A stretch of 64,000 bases of DNA from Sipunculus nudus (Eukaryota > Annelida > Sipuncula > Golfingiida > Sipunculidae). The position numbers and the translations under genes were made by a program. Positions 1-10,918 of this stretch are shown here, in pieces. The notes beneath the pieces are model-generated. The model was not told the DNA's origin and searched no databases. It saw only the letters and a list, made by a program, of their open reading frames with translations. Within the stretch, counting starts at the first letter, position 1. Every line of letters begins with the position of its first letter. The stretch spans positions 63,456,370-63,520,369 of the forward strand of contig CM049307.1 of assembly GCA_026874595.1 (NCBI GenBank). Direction: 5' to 3'.

Positions 1-40
1 ATTATATGTTATATTTATATCCATCCAGAGAATTACAATA

Positions 41-1819
41 CACCAGAACCTGCCATGAGGGGACACCAGGATGAGTGGACAGCTACGATGTACGGACACT
101 AAGCCAATGTCTCGACCCATTGCCATTAAAATTGACCTGTCATGAGCCGACACCTGCTTAACACAGACAGGAACAGCCAATTTTGGCCCAAAATCCTGTC
201 ATGAACGGACACCTGAGTCCGATTTATCAGCGGCCGCCAGTTATGCTGCGCGGGTGTACCAGCTGAGCAGCTCTGCGGAACGCTTCTTGCATGCCATGAA
301 CAACTTGTATATAGATTCATTCATAGATATTATGTAAATCGTGGGAATTCTGTATCACATGACTGACTGGACCAATGAGCATCAACATTAGTTGACCAGA
401 GTCTTTATTCCGTCATATAAGCATTGAGCTGGTAAACTTGTGGCACTATTTCAAGGTTGCGAAAACAATAACGTTAGCATATTTGATAATTGTAACTCTT
501 ACTGTTGCAAAAGACATCAAAATGTTGATTAACAAGAACAATTTGGCCTGCGCAATAATCCAAATATGATTGCAGGTGCACTGGCTGGTGACAGCAGCCA
601 AACACCCCCAAAAGCTCCCGAAAACCCCAGTGTTTCTGCCATATTGAATGTCCACCTCATTTGAGGCCCAGTCATGGCAATGTAAATCTGAGAAAATAAT
701 CGCTGAATTTGAGGCACCCGGTCATAAACTCAATGTCAAGATAAAAGTTTCATGTTTAAAATTATTTCCATCCCAATACTGAGGTTGAGGTGTCTGGATT
801 TGAATGATTTCCTGTGGATCGTACATAAGGGATATGAGATATAACTCATTTTGACAGACATAAATTTACTTTTCAGCGCCATTTTGAGTCGAATTCAGCG
901 GACGAAATCACTGTACACAGTACAAATTTGATTGCGAGTAACACCGGCTGGCAACAGCTACCAAAGGCCACAGAGTGCTCCTGATCACCCCAGCGTTTCC
1001 GCCATATTGAATGTCCACCTGATGTGAAGCCAAGTCACGACAATGTTAATCTGACTAAATCATTGCTAAATTTGAGGCATCCGGTCATAATTTCAATGTT
1101 GGGATAAAATTCTGATGTGGAATATTGATATCGATCCAATATTGAGTTTGAGGTGTCTGGATTTGAATGATTTCCTGTGGATCGTACTCATTTTGACAGA
1201 CATAAATTTAATCTTCAGCGCCATGGATGTAAGATCACATAAATTTAATTGTTCATTAAAAATTTAAATTAATGCAATATCTTAAAGACACCCTTATCTT
1301 TCATTGCAAATATTCTCCTGTCATGCACGTTTGGCTAGACCAGAGGTTTGCGGATGACTTTTGTTTATTTATTCAGATACAAATATTTATTTATTTAGAA
1401 ACAATATGTGATTAAGAAATATTATAGATATATTTTATTGAATAAAAATTTGTTTTTAAATTTATTTTAGTAGAAAGTAACTATTTCTATAAAATCGTAC
1501 TCATGATCCATGATTATTAAATTTTGTATTTTTAAATGAACCAGCTCTTGAAAGACTTTTAATCATGACATAAAAAATATGCTTTCCTGTTTTAGATGTC
1601 CATATAAAATTTATTCATATATTACTGATAAAAAAAAATTATTTTTATATATTTATAGGTATGTGGTTTTCTTATATTTAATTGTTGAATGAATCTCCAT
1701 ACGGTAATAATTATTCCCACCTGCATCTATGCCTACCTCTCATGAAGGGACATCTGCAATGTAGGGACACTTTGTCGATGTGTCTTTGCACAGGTGTCCC
1801 CTCACGACAGGTTCTGCTG
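41..1819. mobile_element. TA-flanked inverted-repeat DNA transposon, non-autonomous
   Basis: The left end (CAGAACCTGCCATGAGGGG from 44) is matched in reverse complement by the right end (CCCCTCACGACAGGTTCTG, ending near 1817). Both ends abut a TA dinucleotide (39-40 and 1820-1821), as expected for a Tc1/mariner/pogo-type TA duplication. The core motif CCTGTCATGA..GGACACCTG recurs subterminally near 132-152, 195-215 and 1738-1755, which is common in transposase-binding ends. No transposase reading frame is present, so it must be mobilised in trans or be dead. The superfamily is inferred from the TA flank and the CAG..GAACCT..GGACACC style of the ends only. Confidence 0.6.
561..1224. repeat. 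Internal ~300-bp direct duplication in the left transposon
   Basis: Copy 1 (about 561-883) and copy 2 (about 923-1224) are diverged direct repeats. Both start CAAAT.TGATTGC, share GCCATATTGAATGTCCACCT and GTGTCTGGATTTGAATGATT, and end in CATAAATTTA..TTCAGCGCCAT. The divergence shows the duplication is old. It explains the two short shadow frames in this part. Confidence 0.7.
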
Positions 1820-1821
1820 TA

Positions 1822-3976
1822 CATTCTTTTGAAAACACAAGGTAATTAACACCATACTGAAAAACATGATTGAAATGTTATGCATGGAATGTAAACTGGG
1901 ATTTCCCCTGTTCAAACACAGCTGCAACAAAAAAGCAACTGCCATCTGAAAGTTAAACAATACGGACAACTGTGCATGACTCAGAATTCAATTAAGGCAG
2001 TTTGATATCAATCCAGGATTGAAGGTATAAAATTGTGGAAGATCTAGAAAAAAAATAAAGAAGAGCATCAATAAGTTCACAATCATGACAACTAGAGAAA
2101 GTAAAGCAGATGAAACAGAAATCAATACAAATGAAAAGAGCAATTTGGTCTGTTCTGAATATAAAATCAAGTTACATGTATCACCTTCCATTATCTAGCA
2201 AATGCAATAGCACTGGTACTGGTGGCATTGTAATGAAAGCAAAATAGTCTACCAGAGATACAGATTAAAATATGTTGCCATGGCAGCTGACTTGTTAGCT
2301 CATGACAATATTCTTTTAAAATACCAGCCTACACCTGTATCTATACAGCATCAACATGACTTTTGATACTGATTAGCTGCAAGCGATGAATTGTTTTTAT
2401 GACCCGAGCAGGTCGCCACAATGAAATGGCACTTTTACTGCATCCTGGGCATGATGAGGGCTTTAGGACTGACAGGTATATATGTTGTTCAGCTTAAACC
2501 TGTGCCAAGCTACAAAGCAAAAAACACTTTTGCCTTCTTATACTTGATATTCCATCCACAAAACTAATTGTACACAGAACACTGGGAAAATTACATTGTT
2601 CCTTGTGAAACCATTTAACTGAGCCATTTTTCTTCAGGTTTCCCTTAGATATCACTGATGCATCAGAAAGACAAAAACCCCAGTATCAGAGACTGCCTCT
2701 CATCATTTTCATAAGCATTAACATTTTTATCTCCTTCTTATTAAGGGAGTGCCTTAATTTACAAAAACAAAAATGTAAAAACTTCATCAATCTTTCTAGT
2801 TTAGGCAAATATAAACTTTACATTTAAGATATATTTTGTTGTTTCTCTTGCAGTGAACAGCATGAAACAAGTCAATTCATGCCCAGTTTACAAATATGAA
2901 ATGACTTCTGTTTGTGCAGGAATGGCAACAAAATGCAAGAGACAATGTGAAATTAAACCACAACAGAGCAATAATTAGTTTATGTATTTAATTATTTTAC
3001 TTCAGCCATACCACATTAATATAACTGGATGAGGCTAAATTAGAAACATTTATATGTAGAATTTGGTCTGTATATTGAAAATGAACCAGCTGATACTACT
3101 TTGTTAGGTAAAATATCACATCTATTATGCCTGTGAATTGCGAGAGGCCTTTGAATCAGTTCAGTTAATCAATTCTTTACCTTCCATTCTCGATTCAGTT
3201 ATTACTTGAGTAGTAAATTTAAGACTTTATTCACATGAGAAATTAATATTTTGCCACAAATGGTTGTTAGATTATTTTAGCAAGTAAATAACAAGGGACC
3301 TATGGGTCACGACGCTCAGCTGTTATATATGAAAAAAAAATATTATTTAGAAATGAGGTACATGCTGGTTTTGTGTGGTAATAAATATAAACTATATTAT
3401 GAGTTGTTGTTGTTTAGCTTATGTATGATTTTGATAGTTCTTTTGGAGACAGGGAAGAGGATTGATTTCATTTATTTTATTAAGAAATGGAGTACTATTG
3501 TCACACAGAATTTGACTTGGCCATATAACTTATAAGCAGAACATATAATATAAGAGTTTAACTATTTATTAAAAAAATTAAAAATAATATCCCAAATATA
3601 ATTTTTATTAAAAATAATAAGAGAATCATATGATTTTTTAAAATGAAATATAACTGAAATGATTATTAAAATAATATTAAAGAATATATTCATGAATGCA
3701 TTCATGAATACATTTTGAAAGTATTTGCACGAGTATTCATATACTTTCATTTTTACCTGAATTCCCATTCTTTATGCAAGAAATTTTATAATGGAGTACA
3801 TATTCATATTCGTATTTAAATACAATTACAAAGTATTCGCACCATGTCTGGAATTTATTCAGTTTTCACCAAACAATGATGTTGAGAATCCAGAATATAC
3901 AAAATTCACACATTTAAATACTAATCATAAGTACCTGGTTTTATGGCTTTTATTTATATTAAAAAATAACTGTAAA
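1822..3976. other. AT-rich noncoding stretch, no gene recognised
   Basis: I see no coding, RNA or structured repeat signal. A short motif at about 3297-3327 (GGGTCACGACGCTCAGCTG) resembles the GGGCCATGACGCTCAGCTGAA motif at about 60950-60970 and a diverged copy near 50770-50795, so it is probably the edge of a dispersed repeat. Confidence 0.5.
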
Positions 3977-4362
3977 CTAGATGTGTTGGAACAACACGAA
4001 TGCCCCCGCCTGGGGCAAATTAGAAACATTTGTTAAATTTTGTAAAATTTTTTAAGTTCAGGAGGTGTTGTATGGTCAAAAGTAGGTCAACAAGGGCAAA
4101 ATGTAAACTCGATCTGTAAAGGGTCATTATCAAGCAACACACCAAAAATCAGGCCAGTATCTGCAGGCATTGTGAAAAAAAGTCCATATATGTGCATTTT
4201 TCATGAAAATTTCTGTCTTTCATGAAATTTTCTATGTTCAGGATCTGTCATATGGTGAAAAATAGGTTAACTGGGACGAAACGAGAACTCGATCTATAAG
4301 TGGTCATTATGCGCCCACAGACCAAACATTAGGCCAGTATCTGTAAGCATTGTATTGCGAAA

Positions 4363-5704
4363 CTAGAATATTAGCAAAAGTTGATAATCATTTATAAATT
4401 TAAATTGGAGAGGTATATACCATGTTTCATAACAATCCACCAAATGCTTCCTGAGAAATAAGCTCCTAAGTTTTTTTCTATACTAAGCTCTGTGACCTTG
4501 AAAAGTAGGTCCAGATCACTCACCTTTGAACTTGACCAAGATTTTGTAAATATAATGCAATAGCACTGAAGAAATGAAGTTCCTGTGTTGAATACCTTTG
4601 GAGATATCCTGCACAAAAGGCCAAAATTGGGAAAATCTGATAAAATTTCATTAAACTAGATGTGTCGGAACAACATGAATGCCCCCGCCTGGGGCAAATT
4701 AGAAACATTTGTTAAATTTTGTAAAATTTTTTAAGTTCAGGAGGTGTTGTATGGTCAAAAGTAGGTCAACAAGGGCAAAATGTAAACTCGATCTGTAAAG
4801 GGTCATTATCAAGCAACACACCAAAAATCAGGCTGATATCTGCAGGCATTGCGAAAAAAAGTCCATACATGTGTATTTGTCATGAAAATTTCTATTTTTC
4901 ATGAAATATTCTAAGTTAAGGAGCCGTAAAACGGTCAAAAGTTAGTCAACCGGGACGAAACGCGAACTCGATCTGAAACTGGTCATTATCTGCCCACACA
5001 CCAAAAATCAGGCCAATATCTGCAGGCATTGCGAAAAAAAGTCCTTACATGTGTATTTGTCATGAAAATTTATATTTTTCATGAAATTTTCTAAGTTTAG
5101 GAGCCGTAAAACGGTCAAAAGTAGGTCAACTGGGACGAAACGCGAACTCAATCTGTAACTGGTCATTATCTGCCCACACACCAAAAATCAGGCCAATATC
5201 TGCAGGCATTGCTAAAAAAAGTCTGTACAACTGTTTGATTTCGGAATGACGGAATGACGGAAGGACAGACATGGGTAAAACAATATGCCCCGGCCACTTT
5301 GTGGCGGGGGCATAAAAATCAGAAATTGCAGGTGGCGCCACCAAAATTGTGCAGCACATACAGACCATCAGTCCCAATGATCATAGTAAGTTTTGTGAAA
5401 ATCCACACAATGGTTCCTGAGATATACTTCTGAGTGTTTTTCTATAATCAGCTCTAAAATGTAGAAAAATGGGTCAAGCTCACCCATCTTCGAACTTGAC
5501 TGAGATTTTATCGATATACATCTTCACTGATGAAATAAAATTCCACTGGTGAATCCTTTTAGAGATATCCCGTTCACAAGGTAAAAGTTAACAGACGCGG
5601 AACAGACGGACGGACAGACACCGGACAGACAGATGGACGGACGGACAGACGGACAGCTTGGGTGACGACAATAGCCCATCAGCCTATGAGCTAAGGGCTA
5701 AAAA
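4363..5704 (-). mobile_element. Second Helitron-like element (family 3) inserted in the outer one
   Basis: The left end is CTAGAATATTAGC (minus strand GCTAATATTCTAG, followed by T runs). The right end is GAGCTAAGGGCTAAAA (minus strand TTTTAGCCC..). A GGACGGACAGAC tract lies at 5600-5660. The sequences 4390-4640 and 5370-5595 are homologous to each other (both with CCTGAGA.ATA.., CTTGAC..AGATTTT and GGAGATATCC-like blocks), so the element had at least two tandem units. It is itself split by the element at 4656-5315. Confidence 0.5.
4656..5315 (-). mobile_element. Inner Helitron-like copy (family 1), youngest of the nest
   Basis: It has the same ends as the outer family-1 element: CTAG plus hairpin at 4656-4676, and GGCGGGGGCATAAAAA at about 5302-5317. 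It holds two complete ~180-bp core units and the terminal GATTTCGGAATGACGGA segment. It lies between the two tandem units of the family-3 element and is therefore younger than it. Confidence 0.6.
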
Positions 5705-6430
5705 TGGCTGTACATGTGTATTTGTCATGAAAATTTCTATTCTCATGAATTTTTCTAAGTTTAGGAGCCGTAAAACGGTCAAAAGTTAGTCAACCGGGAC
5801 GAAACGCGAACTCGATCTGTAACTGGTCATTATCTGCCAACACACCAAAAATCAGGCCAATATCTGCAGGCATTGCGAAAAAAAGTCCGTACATGTGTAT
5901 TTGTCATGAAAATTTCTATTTTTCATGAAATTTTCCAAGTTTAGGAGCCGTAAAACGGTCAAAAGTAGGTCAACCAGAATGAAACCTGAACTCCATCTGT
6001 GACTGGTCATTATCTGCCCACACACCAAAAATCAGGCCAATATCTGCAGACATTGCGAAAAAAGTCCGTACATGTGTATTTGTCATGAAAATTTCTATTT
6101 TTCATGAAATTTTCTAAGTTTAGGAGCCGTAAAACGGTCAAAAGTAGGTCAACCGGGACGAAACGCAAACTCAATCTGTAACTGGTCATTATCTGCCCAC
6201 ACTCTAAAAATCAGGCCAATATCTGCAGGCATTGCGAAAAAAAATCCGTACATGTGTATTTGTCATGAAAATTTATATTTTTCATTAAAACATTTTCTAA
6301 GTTTAGGAGCCGTAAAACCGTCAAAAGTAGGTCAACCGGGACGAAACGCGAACTCGATCTGTAACTGGTCATTATCTGCCCACACACCAAAAATCAGGCC
6401 AATATCTGCAGGCATTGCAAAAAAAAGTCC
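5705..6430 (-). repeat. Four ~181-bp core tandem units of the outer element
   Basis: Units start with GTACATGTGTATTTGTCATG at about 5706, 5889, 6067 and 6248. Each carries GGAGCCGTAAAACGGTC, whose CCGT..ACGG core is a small dyad. A terminal variant (GTACAACTGTTTGATTTCGG) starts at about 6429. Divergence among units is low, so the array was homogenised recently or expanded late. Confidence 0.75.
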
Positions 6431-6516
6431 GTACAACTGTTTGATTTCGGAATGACGGAAGGACGGACATGGGTAAAACTATATGCCCCGGCCACTTTGT
6501 GGCGGGGGCATAAAAA

Positions 6517-7034
6517 TTCAATTTGGACTAATTTCACATCAATGTACACACTAGACACAGTAGGAATCTAGATTAATATTATCAACTGCATCTTTGTCTA
6601 TCATTAATTTCCTTCATATGATTCCTAATGATTAGTAATGAATAATATGATTTACTTCTTTATCATTAAAATTGAACTGAAAAATGCCATAGGTGACTGC
6701 GTGGTGTTATTTGGAATATGTGACATTCTACCCATCGATACAAGATTCTTTTATCATCAGTAACTGCAAGTTAATTTCCTGTAATTATAAACTAACAAAT
6801 TCCTCTTCTATTTTTCTTTAATTTGTTATTAAAAACCAATAAAAATTTATTAATTTATTGTTTATTGTTATGTTGTTACTAGATGAGTTGGGTTGGACAC
6901 CTGGATCAACTGTGGCTGGCCATAAGCTGCCTGGATTCCATGTATGCCTCGCCTCAAGCATGCATAATACAGGTGACTCAAGAGGGGCTGGAGAGAGCCA
7001 AAGTCTGACAGGGTCTCATAAACAACATTAATAA
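6517..7034. other. Noncoding AT-rich stretch
   Basis: No coding or RNA feature is seen. A CTAG at about 6880, followed by ATGAGTTGGGTTGGACACC, could be the far end of the repeat that ends at 8404, but I cannot show this. Confidence 0.35.
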
Positions 7035-8404
7035 AAGCTACAATTTTTGGCCAATTTCTTTCAGCTTTCTAAACTAAAAAGCTGAAATCCTTATGTGTTC
7101 ATGATATGAAAAATATATCAACAGTGCTCACGGGAAACAAACGTGCCATGGTCAAAGTTGGGCAAAATTTAAGGTGCTAATTTTATATTTATATTAATAA
7201 CTTATAAAATTTGAAAAATTCAGATCTAATTTTGGGTATTCAATTGAATCTTGATTAAATAATGTTACATCCCTGACATAAAAATCTCTAGCTTCAGCAA
7301 TGCCCTTGTTAAGGGAGTAAATATATTTCTTGATTTTTTACAAAGTGCATTATGTTTGGGCCCATAACTTAAAACAATTACGCAATACTGACATCATTCT
7401 GGCATGTGCATAGAGATTGAAAAATATGTATATTATTTATGATTAAAGTCAGATCAGTGGTTTTGATATTTGGCAGTCTTGAAGTGTAACAATGGGTTTT
7501 TAATGGAAAAATGAAGTTTTTCATTAATATCTCGAAGGTATTAAGTTCTAGTGACCAAATTCTTGGCATGGTAGGGGATTTTGGAGACATCTAACTGTAT
7601 GCCAAATTTAAGGAACTTAGAGCTGAAGCTGGGGAGCTGAGCTCTTGCAAACTGCATAACACTAGCTTGATGTAAACAATGTTACATGGTGCTTGAAAAC
7701 TTGAATAAAATCTACAGTTTTTGATCAACTGGTTTTAAATTTTTGGTGTTAACAGTTGAAATGCTTGCAAAAACATGCTGTGAAAATTAAATCCACAGTA
7801 CTTACAGGAAAAAAACGTGCCCTGGTCAAATTTGGGCAAAATTTTTTATTTTTATTAATATTAAAAAAAATTTCAAAGATTTTCATCTAATTTTTGGTGT
7901 GCAATTTAATTTTGATTAATTTAAGTTATAATACTGGAAAAAAGGTCCATAGCTTTAACATTTTTTGTGTTATCTTTTGTGATATCTTTCCTGAATTTTT
8001 ACAAAATGCATTATGTTTGGGCCTATAACTTTTTTAAATTAAATAATACAGACATAATTTCTGGCATGTACATAGGAACTATATAGAGGAATATTTATGG
8101 TAAATATAAGGAAAAACAGAGGAGTGGTTTTGATATTAGGCAGTCCTGAAGTGTGAAAATAGGTTTTTAATAAAAAAATTGAGGTTTTTCCTTAATTTCT
8201 CAAAGGAACAAAGTTGCAAAGACCCAGTTTTCGGCTTGGTAGGAGATCTTGGAGACATCTAACATTATGCCGAATTTTGGATTCCTAGGTCTTACGGTTT
8301 CAAAACGTGCCACATCTACCGACGGACGGACGGACAGACGGACAGACGAGGGACAATGGACCACGACTATAGCTCAGATGACTTATAGTCAGCTGAGCTA
8401 AAAA
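7035..8404 (-). repeat. Two-unit (~670 bp) dispersed repeat with GGACGGACAGAC end
   Basis: Unit 1 (about 7035-7700) and unit 2 (about 7705-8290) share ACGTGCC.TGGTCAAA, ATTATGTTTGGGCC.ATAAC, GTTTTGATATT.GGCAGTC and TTGGAGACATCTAAC at offsets of 661-674 bp. The right end has a GGACGGACGGACAGACGGAC tract, then ATAGCTCAGATGACTTATAG and AGCTGAGCTAAAAA. This ending resembles that of the element ending at 5704, suggesting a related Helitron-like family. There is no coding capacity. Confidence 0.55.
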
Positions 8405-9295
8405 TGTAGCTTTCCCTCTGTTTATTGTTGCCATTTTTGTTTCTAACTCACCAGCTCTCACCAGTAAAGTGGAGCACTTTACTTGCGAGAGCTGGAACTA
8501 TAACATCACAGTGTGCTCTGTCAAAGTTGGCAGCTTATTGAGGGTTTTGGGGAGGGGCATGAATATGATAACAATTTTAACAAATCAATTCAGAGGTTAT
8601 GAATCAATTAAAATTGAATTGAGGGGTAACAATTCAATGCATCAATTTTTTTATGCATTGTTACTCCTTACATTCATAAATAGCACAGACATAATTGGGA
8701 CAAAAGGAAATTGGCATTGTTGTGGAAAAGACAAAATTTCAAATTTGGTATATCTCTTGGCAAATTTCTATGTGCCACTGTAGCTACCTAAAGGAGGGTT
8801 TTGGTACGCATGATGTAGTCTAGAATATTCTGCTGAAGGGGAGAAGTCATTCAACTGATTAAAACTTCAACCTTTAATGCTATGAAAATAAATAACAATC
8901 CTGTGTACAGCCTGATAAACACAAAATTTGTATTAGAGAAGATAAAATTCTGTGTAAAAGAGTATCAAAAGAGTTACTGTAATGTTTTCTCCACTAAACA
9001 AGTATGTTAGATAATAATGATTAACTTATTAAATAATGATTAAATAAATATAAGATAATGTATGACCTTCAGTATTTTAAATAAGAATATATAACTTTTA
9101 TTTCCTTTAAAGCATATACCAGCTGAAAAAATCTGAGTAGAGATTGTGATACATGATAAAACAGAAACTTTAGCTAATTTCTGGGAAATAGTTTTTTTTT
9201 AACTCATTAGAGTATTTAAACAAGTACCAATTAATACATAAAAACCTGAAACCCAAATTGTAGCATTTTCATAGGTATATATATATATATATATA
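8405..9295. other. Noncoding stretch; one unassigned 100-codon frame
   Basis: A plus-strand frame at 8469-8783 (about 100 codons, starting at a non-ATG codon) has no motif I recognise. It could be chance or a decayed fragment. A TA microsatellite occupies about 9276-9296. Confidence 0.3.
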
Positions 9296-10209
9296 TCGTG
9301 AAACTCCTCTAAGTTGGACACTCAAGGGACTGGAGGACTGTCCGTATTAGTGAGTTGTCCTGTTGAGAGGAGTTTGGCATATTGCGTCAAGTCTTCACTG
9401 AATGTTACTGATATCCTCTGTTTTGATTATGTTTACGCTTAATTTGAAATACATAAATTTTATTTAAATCATTTTCAAAATAGCTTAAATATGCATTTTA
9501 AATTTATAAAATATAATCATTTAAAAAGGAAAGACAAACACTTCCTTTCTCTCTTTCAACTTCATAAGCTGGGCCTCACACACTAATCTAGGCAGATTCA
9601 CTTCGACGTACCATGTTTCATCTTCTAAGTAAGCATATTTCATGGATGGTTGCACTAGGTATATAGAAGACTTGATTATTGACAGCATCCTGACAGCATG
9701 ATTATTTGTTAAAGGATAACCTTCACAAAGCATTAACCATAACAAAGTGCAAACTGTCGCTAACTAGTTAAGGCTCCTTGGGCAGGATGCTGATCACAAT
9801 GCACAAACTTTGGTCTTTGCAGGCGGCAGGACCAGCATGAAAACAGCATCCCCCGACTTTGTCTGGGGATACAATTAATAATGATTGTGATATCTACACA
9901 TTTATAGAAATAAACAACAATTTCAACTGTAGATTCACATGTAACATCACAATGGTTCATCAAATTACGCTTTGGGCTGTCGCTTTGACCAAAACAGATA
10001 TATGAAAAAAAATACAGAACTTATGATGTCTCTCCACTTTAGAGGGTCATAATATATGTACTGGATACGCAGGTGGGACAAGAAATTTTGTCTGTTGTCC
10101 AGGTTTTACTGAGTTTACGTTAAACATTTATATATAATAAAGAGGCAAATTTGAAGGGACTGAGATTTAGTGTCTGCAATATATGAGTTGTCTGCAAGTA
10201 GGAGTTTCA

Positions 10210-10212
<3 letters not shown>
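9296..10212. mobile_element. TA-flanked inverted-repeat element with terminal hairpins
   Basis: The left end CGTGAAACTCCTCTAAGTTG (from 9297) matches the reverse complement of the right end (AGTAGGAGTTTCACTG, ending 10212). TA lies on both sides, within TA repeats. The left terminus also pairs with TGTCCTGTTGAGAGGAGTTT at about 9355-9374, giving a subterminal hairpin. The right end holds a related segment (GAAGGGACTGAG..GAGTTGTCTGCAAGTAGGAG). Such double ends are familiar in pogo/mariner-type non-autonomous elements of invertebrates. No transposase domain was recognised. Confidence 0.6.

Positions 10213-10300
<88 letters not shown>
10213..10300. repeat. (TA)n microsatellite
   Basis: About 44 uninterrupted TA dinucleotides follow the right end of the 9296-10212 element; a shorter TA run lies at its left end (9276-9296). 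The element probably inserted into a TA tract. Confidence 0.95.
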
Positions 10301-10303
<3 letters not shown>

Positions 10304-10405
10304 AGCCTATATAATTCACAAGTCACTACCACATATCTAATACATACAGGTTCACTTTGAATATTATTCTCAACCAAGATTTCTGTTTTTGATATGCCAT
10401 ATGAG

Positions 10406-10663
10406 ATAAATTTCCGGTTAGTTTGCAAGACTAACAGGTTTTATGCGAACATACGGTTCACAGCAGACGATTTACACTATCTAAATTTAACTGGTCCTTG
10501 ACCTTCACCTCAGTCCGCAGTCAAGGCCATTTCCGGTAATTTTGGCCAATCACAGACAATTAGCCATTTGGCGCGGGATTTGTATCTGCCAGGCTATATA
10601 TGGGTCTCTATCGGCATCATATTCACTTTTCATTTGCTGCCTCGCTGGATTTATTGCTGAATT
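10406..10663 (+). repeat. A1 split direct repeat (left end)
   Basis: 258 bp starting ATAAATTTCCGGTTAG and ending ATTTATTGCTGAATT; it matches 16649-16906 base for base as far as I could compare. It carries the element's promoter motifs. The first six bases (ATAAAT) are the probable recombination core. Confidence 0.9.
10546..10630 (+). promoter_or_regulatory. Pol II promoter of the retrotransposon (CCAAT, E2F-like, TATA)
   Basis: Inside A1 are CCAAT at 10546-10550, TTTGGCGCGGGA at 10567-10578 (a close match to the E2F consensus TTTSSCGC) and CTATATATGG around 10594-10603. Their order and spacing fit an RNA polymerase II promoter with transcription starting near 10625-10635, upstream of all reading frames. 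The same block recurs in A2 (TATA near 16838), where it could fire out of the element into the 3' flank. Function is inferred. Confidence 0.5.
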
Positions 10664-10918
10664 AACATCGCTGGATTTATGCCTGAGCCTCATTTGGAAC
10701 CAACCGAATAACTACAGAAGCTCCGCTTATTTCCTTGGTGACGTACGGCCCCGTGGGTTGGGAAAAAGGCTTGCGGGATTTCGGTTCCGACTTGTGAACA
10801 TCGCCGCTTGCCGGCTTCGAAGTGGTAGAACAATCAGAAAGTACATTCAGCATTTGGGATTCCCATTTCAGGCAGCAAGGTAAGATAACTCTCCTGCTTT
10901 TCTCACCGCTACGTCAAT

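Larger units (their letters stand above)
3977..6516 (-). mobile_element. Outer Helitron-like element (family 1), split by later insertions
   Basis: Read on the minus strand, the 3' end is at 3977: a 6-bp-stem hairpin (GTGTTG-TTC-CAACAC) followed by ATCTAG and then T, the hairpin-plus-CTRR terminus of Helitron-type elements. The other end near 6500-6516 is ATGCCCCCGCC on the minus strand, and its inverted copy GGCGGGGGCAT lies just inside the 3' hairpin. This is the subterminal inverted-repeat plan of non-autonomous Helitron-like (DINE/Helentron) elements. The core is a tandem array of ~181-bp units. The body is interrupted between 4362 and 5705; the two halves join within one core unit. No Rep/helicase gene is present. 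Confidence 0.6.

Noticed and set aside
9521-9963. Minus-strand frames inside the 9296-10212 element as a transposase remnant
   Set aside because: No DDE/D or helix-turn-helix motif could be seen in either frame.
10207-10428. 73-codon minus-strand frame of alternating Ile-Tyr
   Set aside because: Translation of the TA microsatellite.
10542-10883. 113-codon frame over A1 and the leader
   Set aside because: It starts at TTG, overlaps the promoter motifs and the repeat, and has no domain. The region is better explained as promoter and leader.
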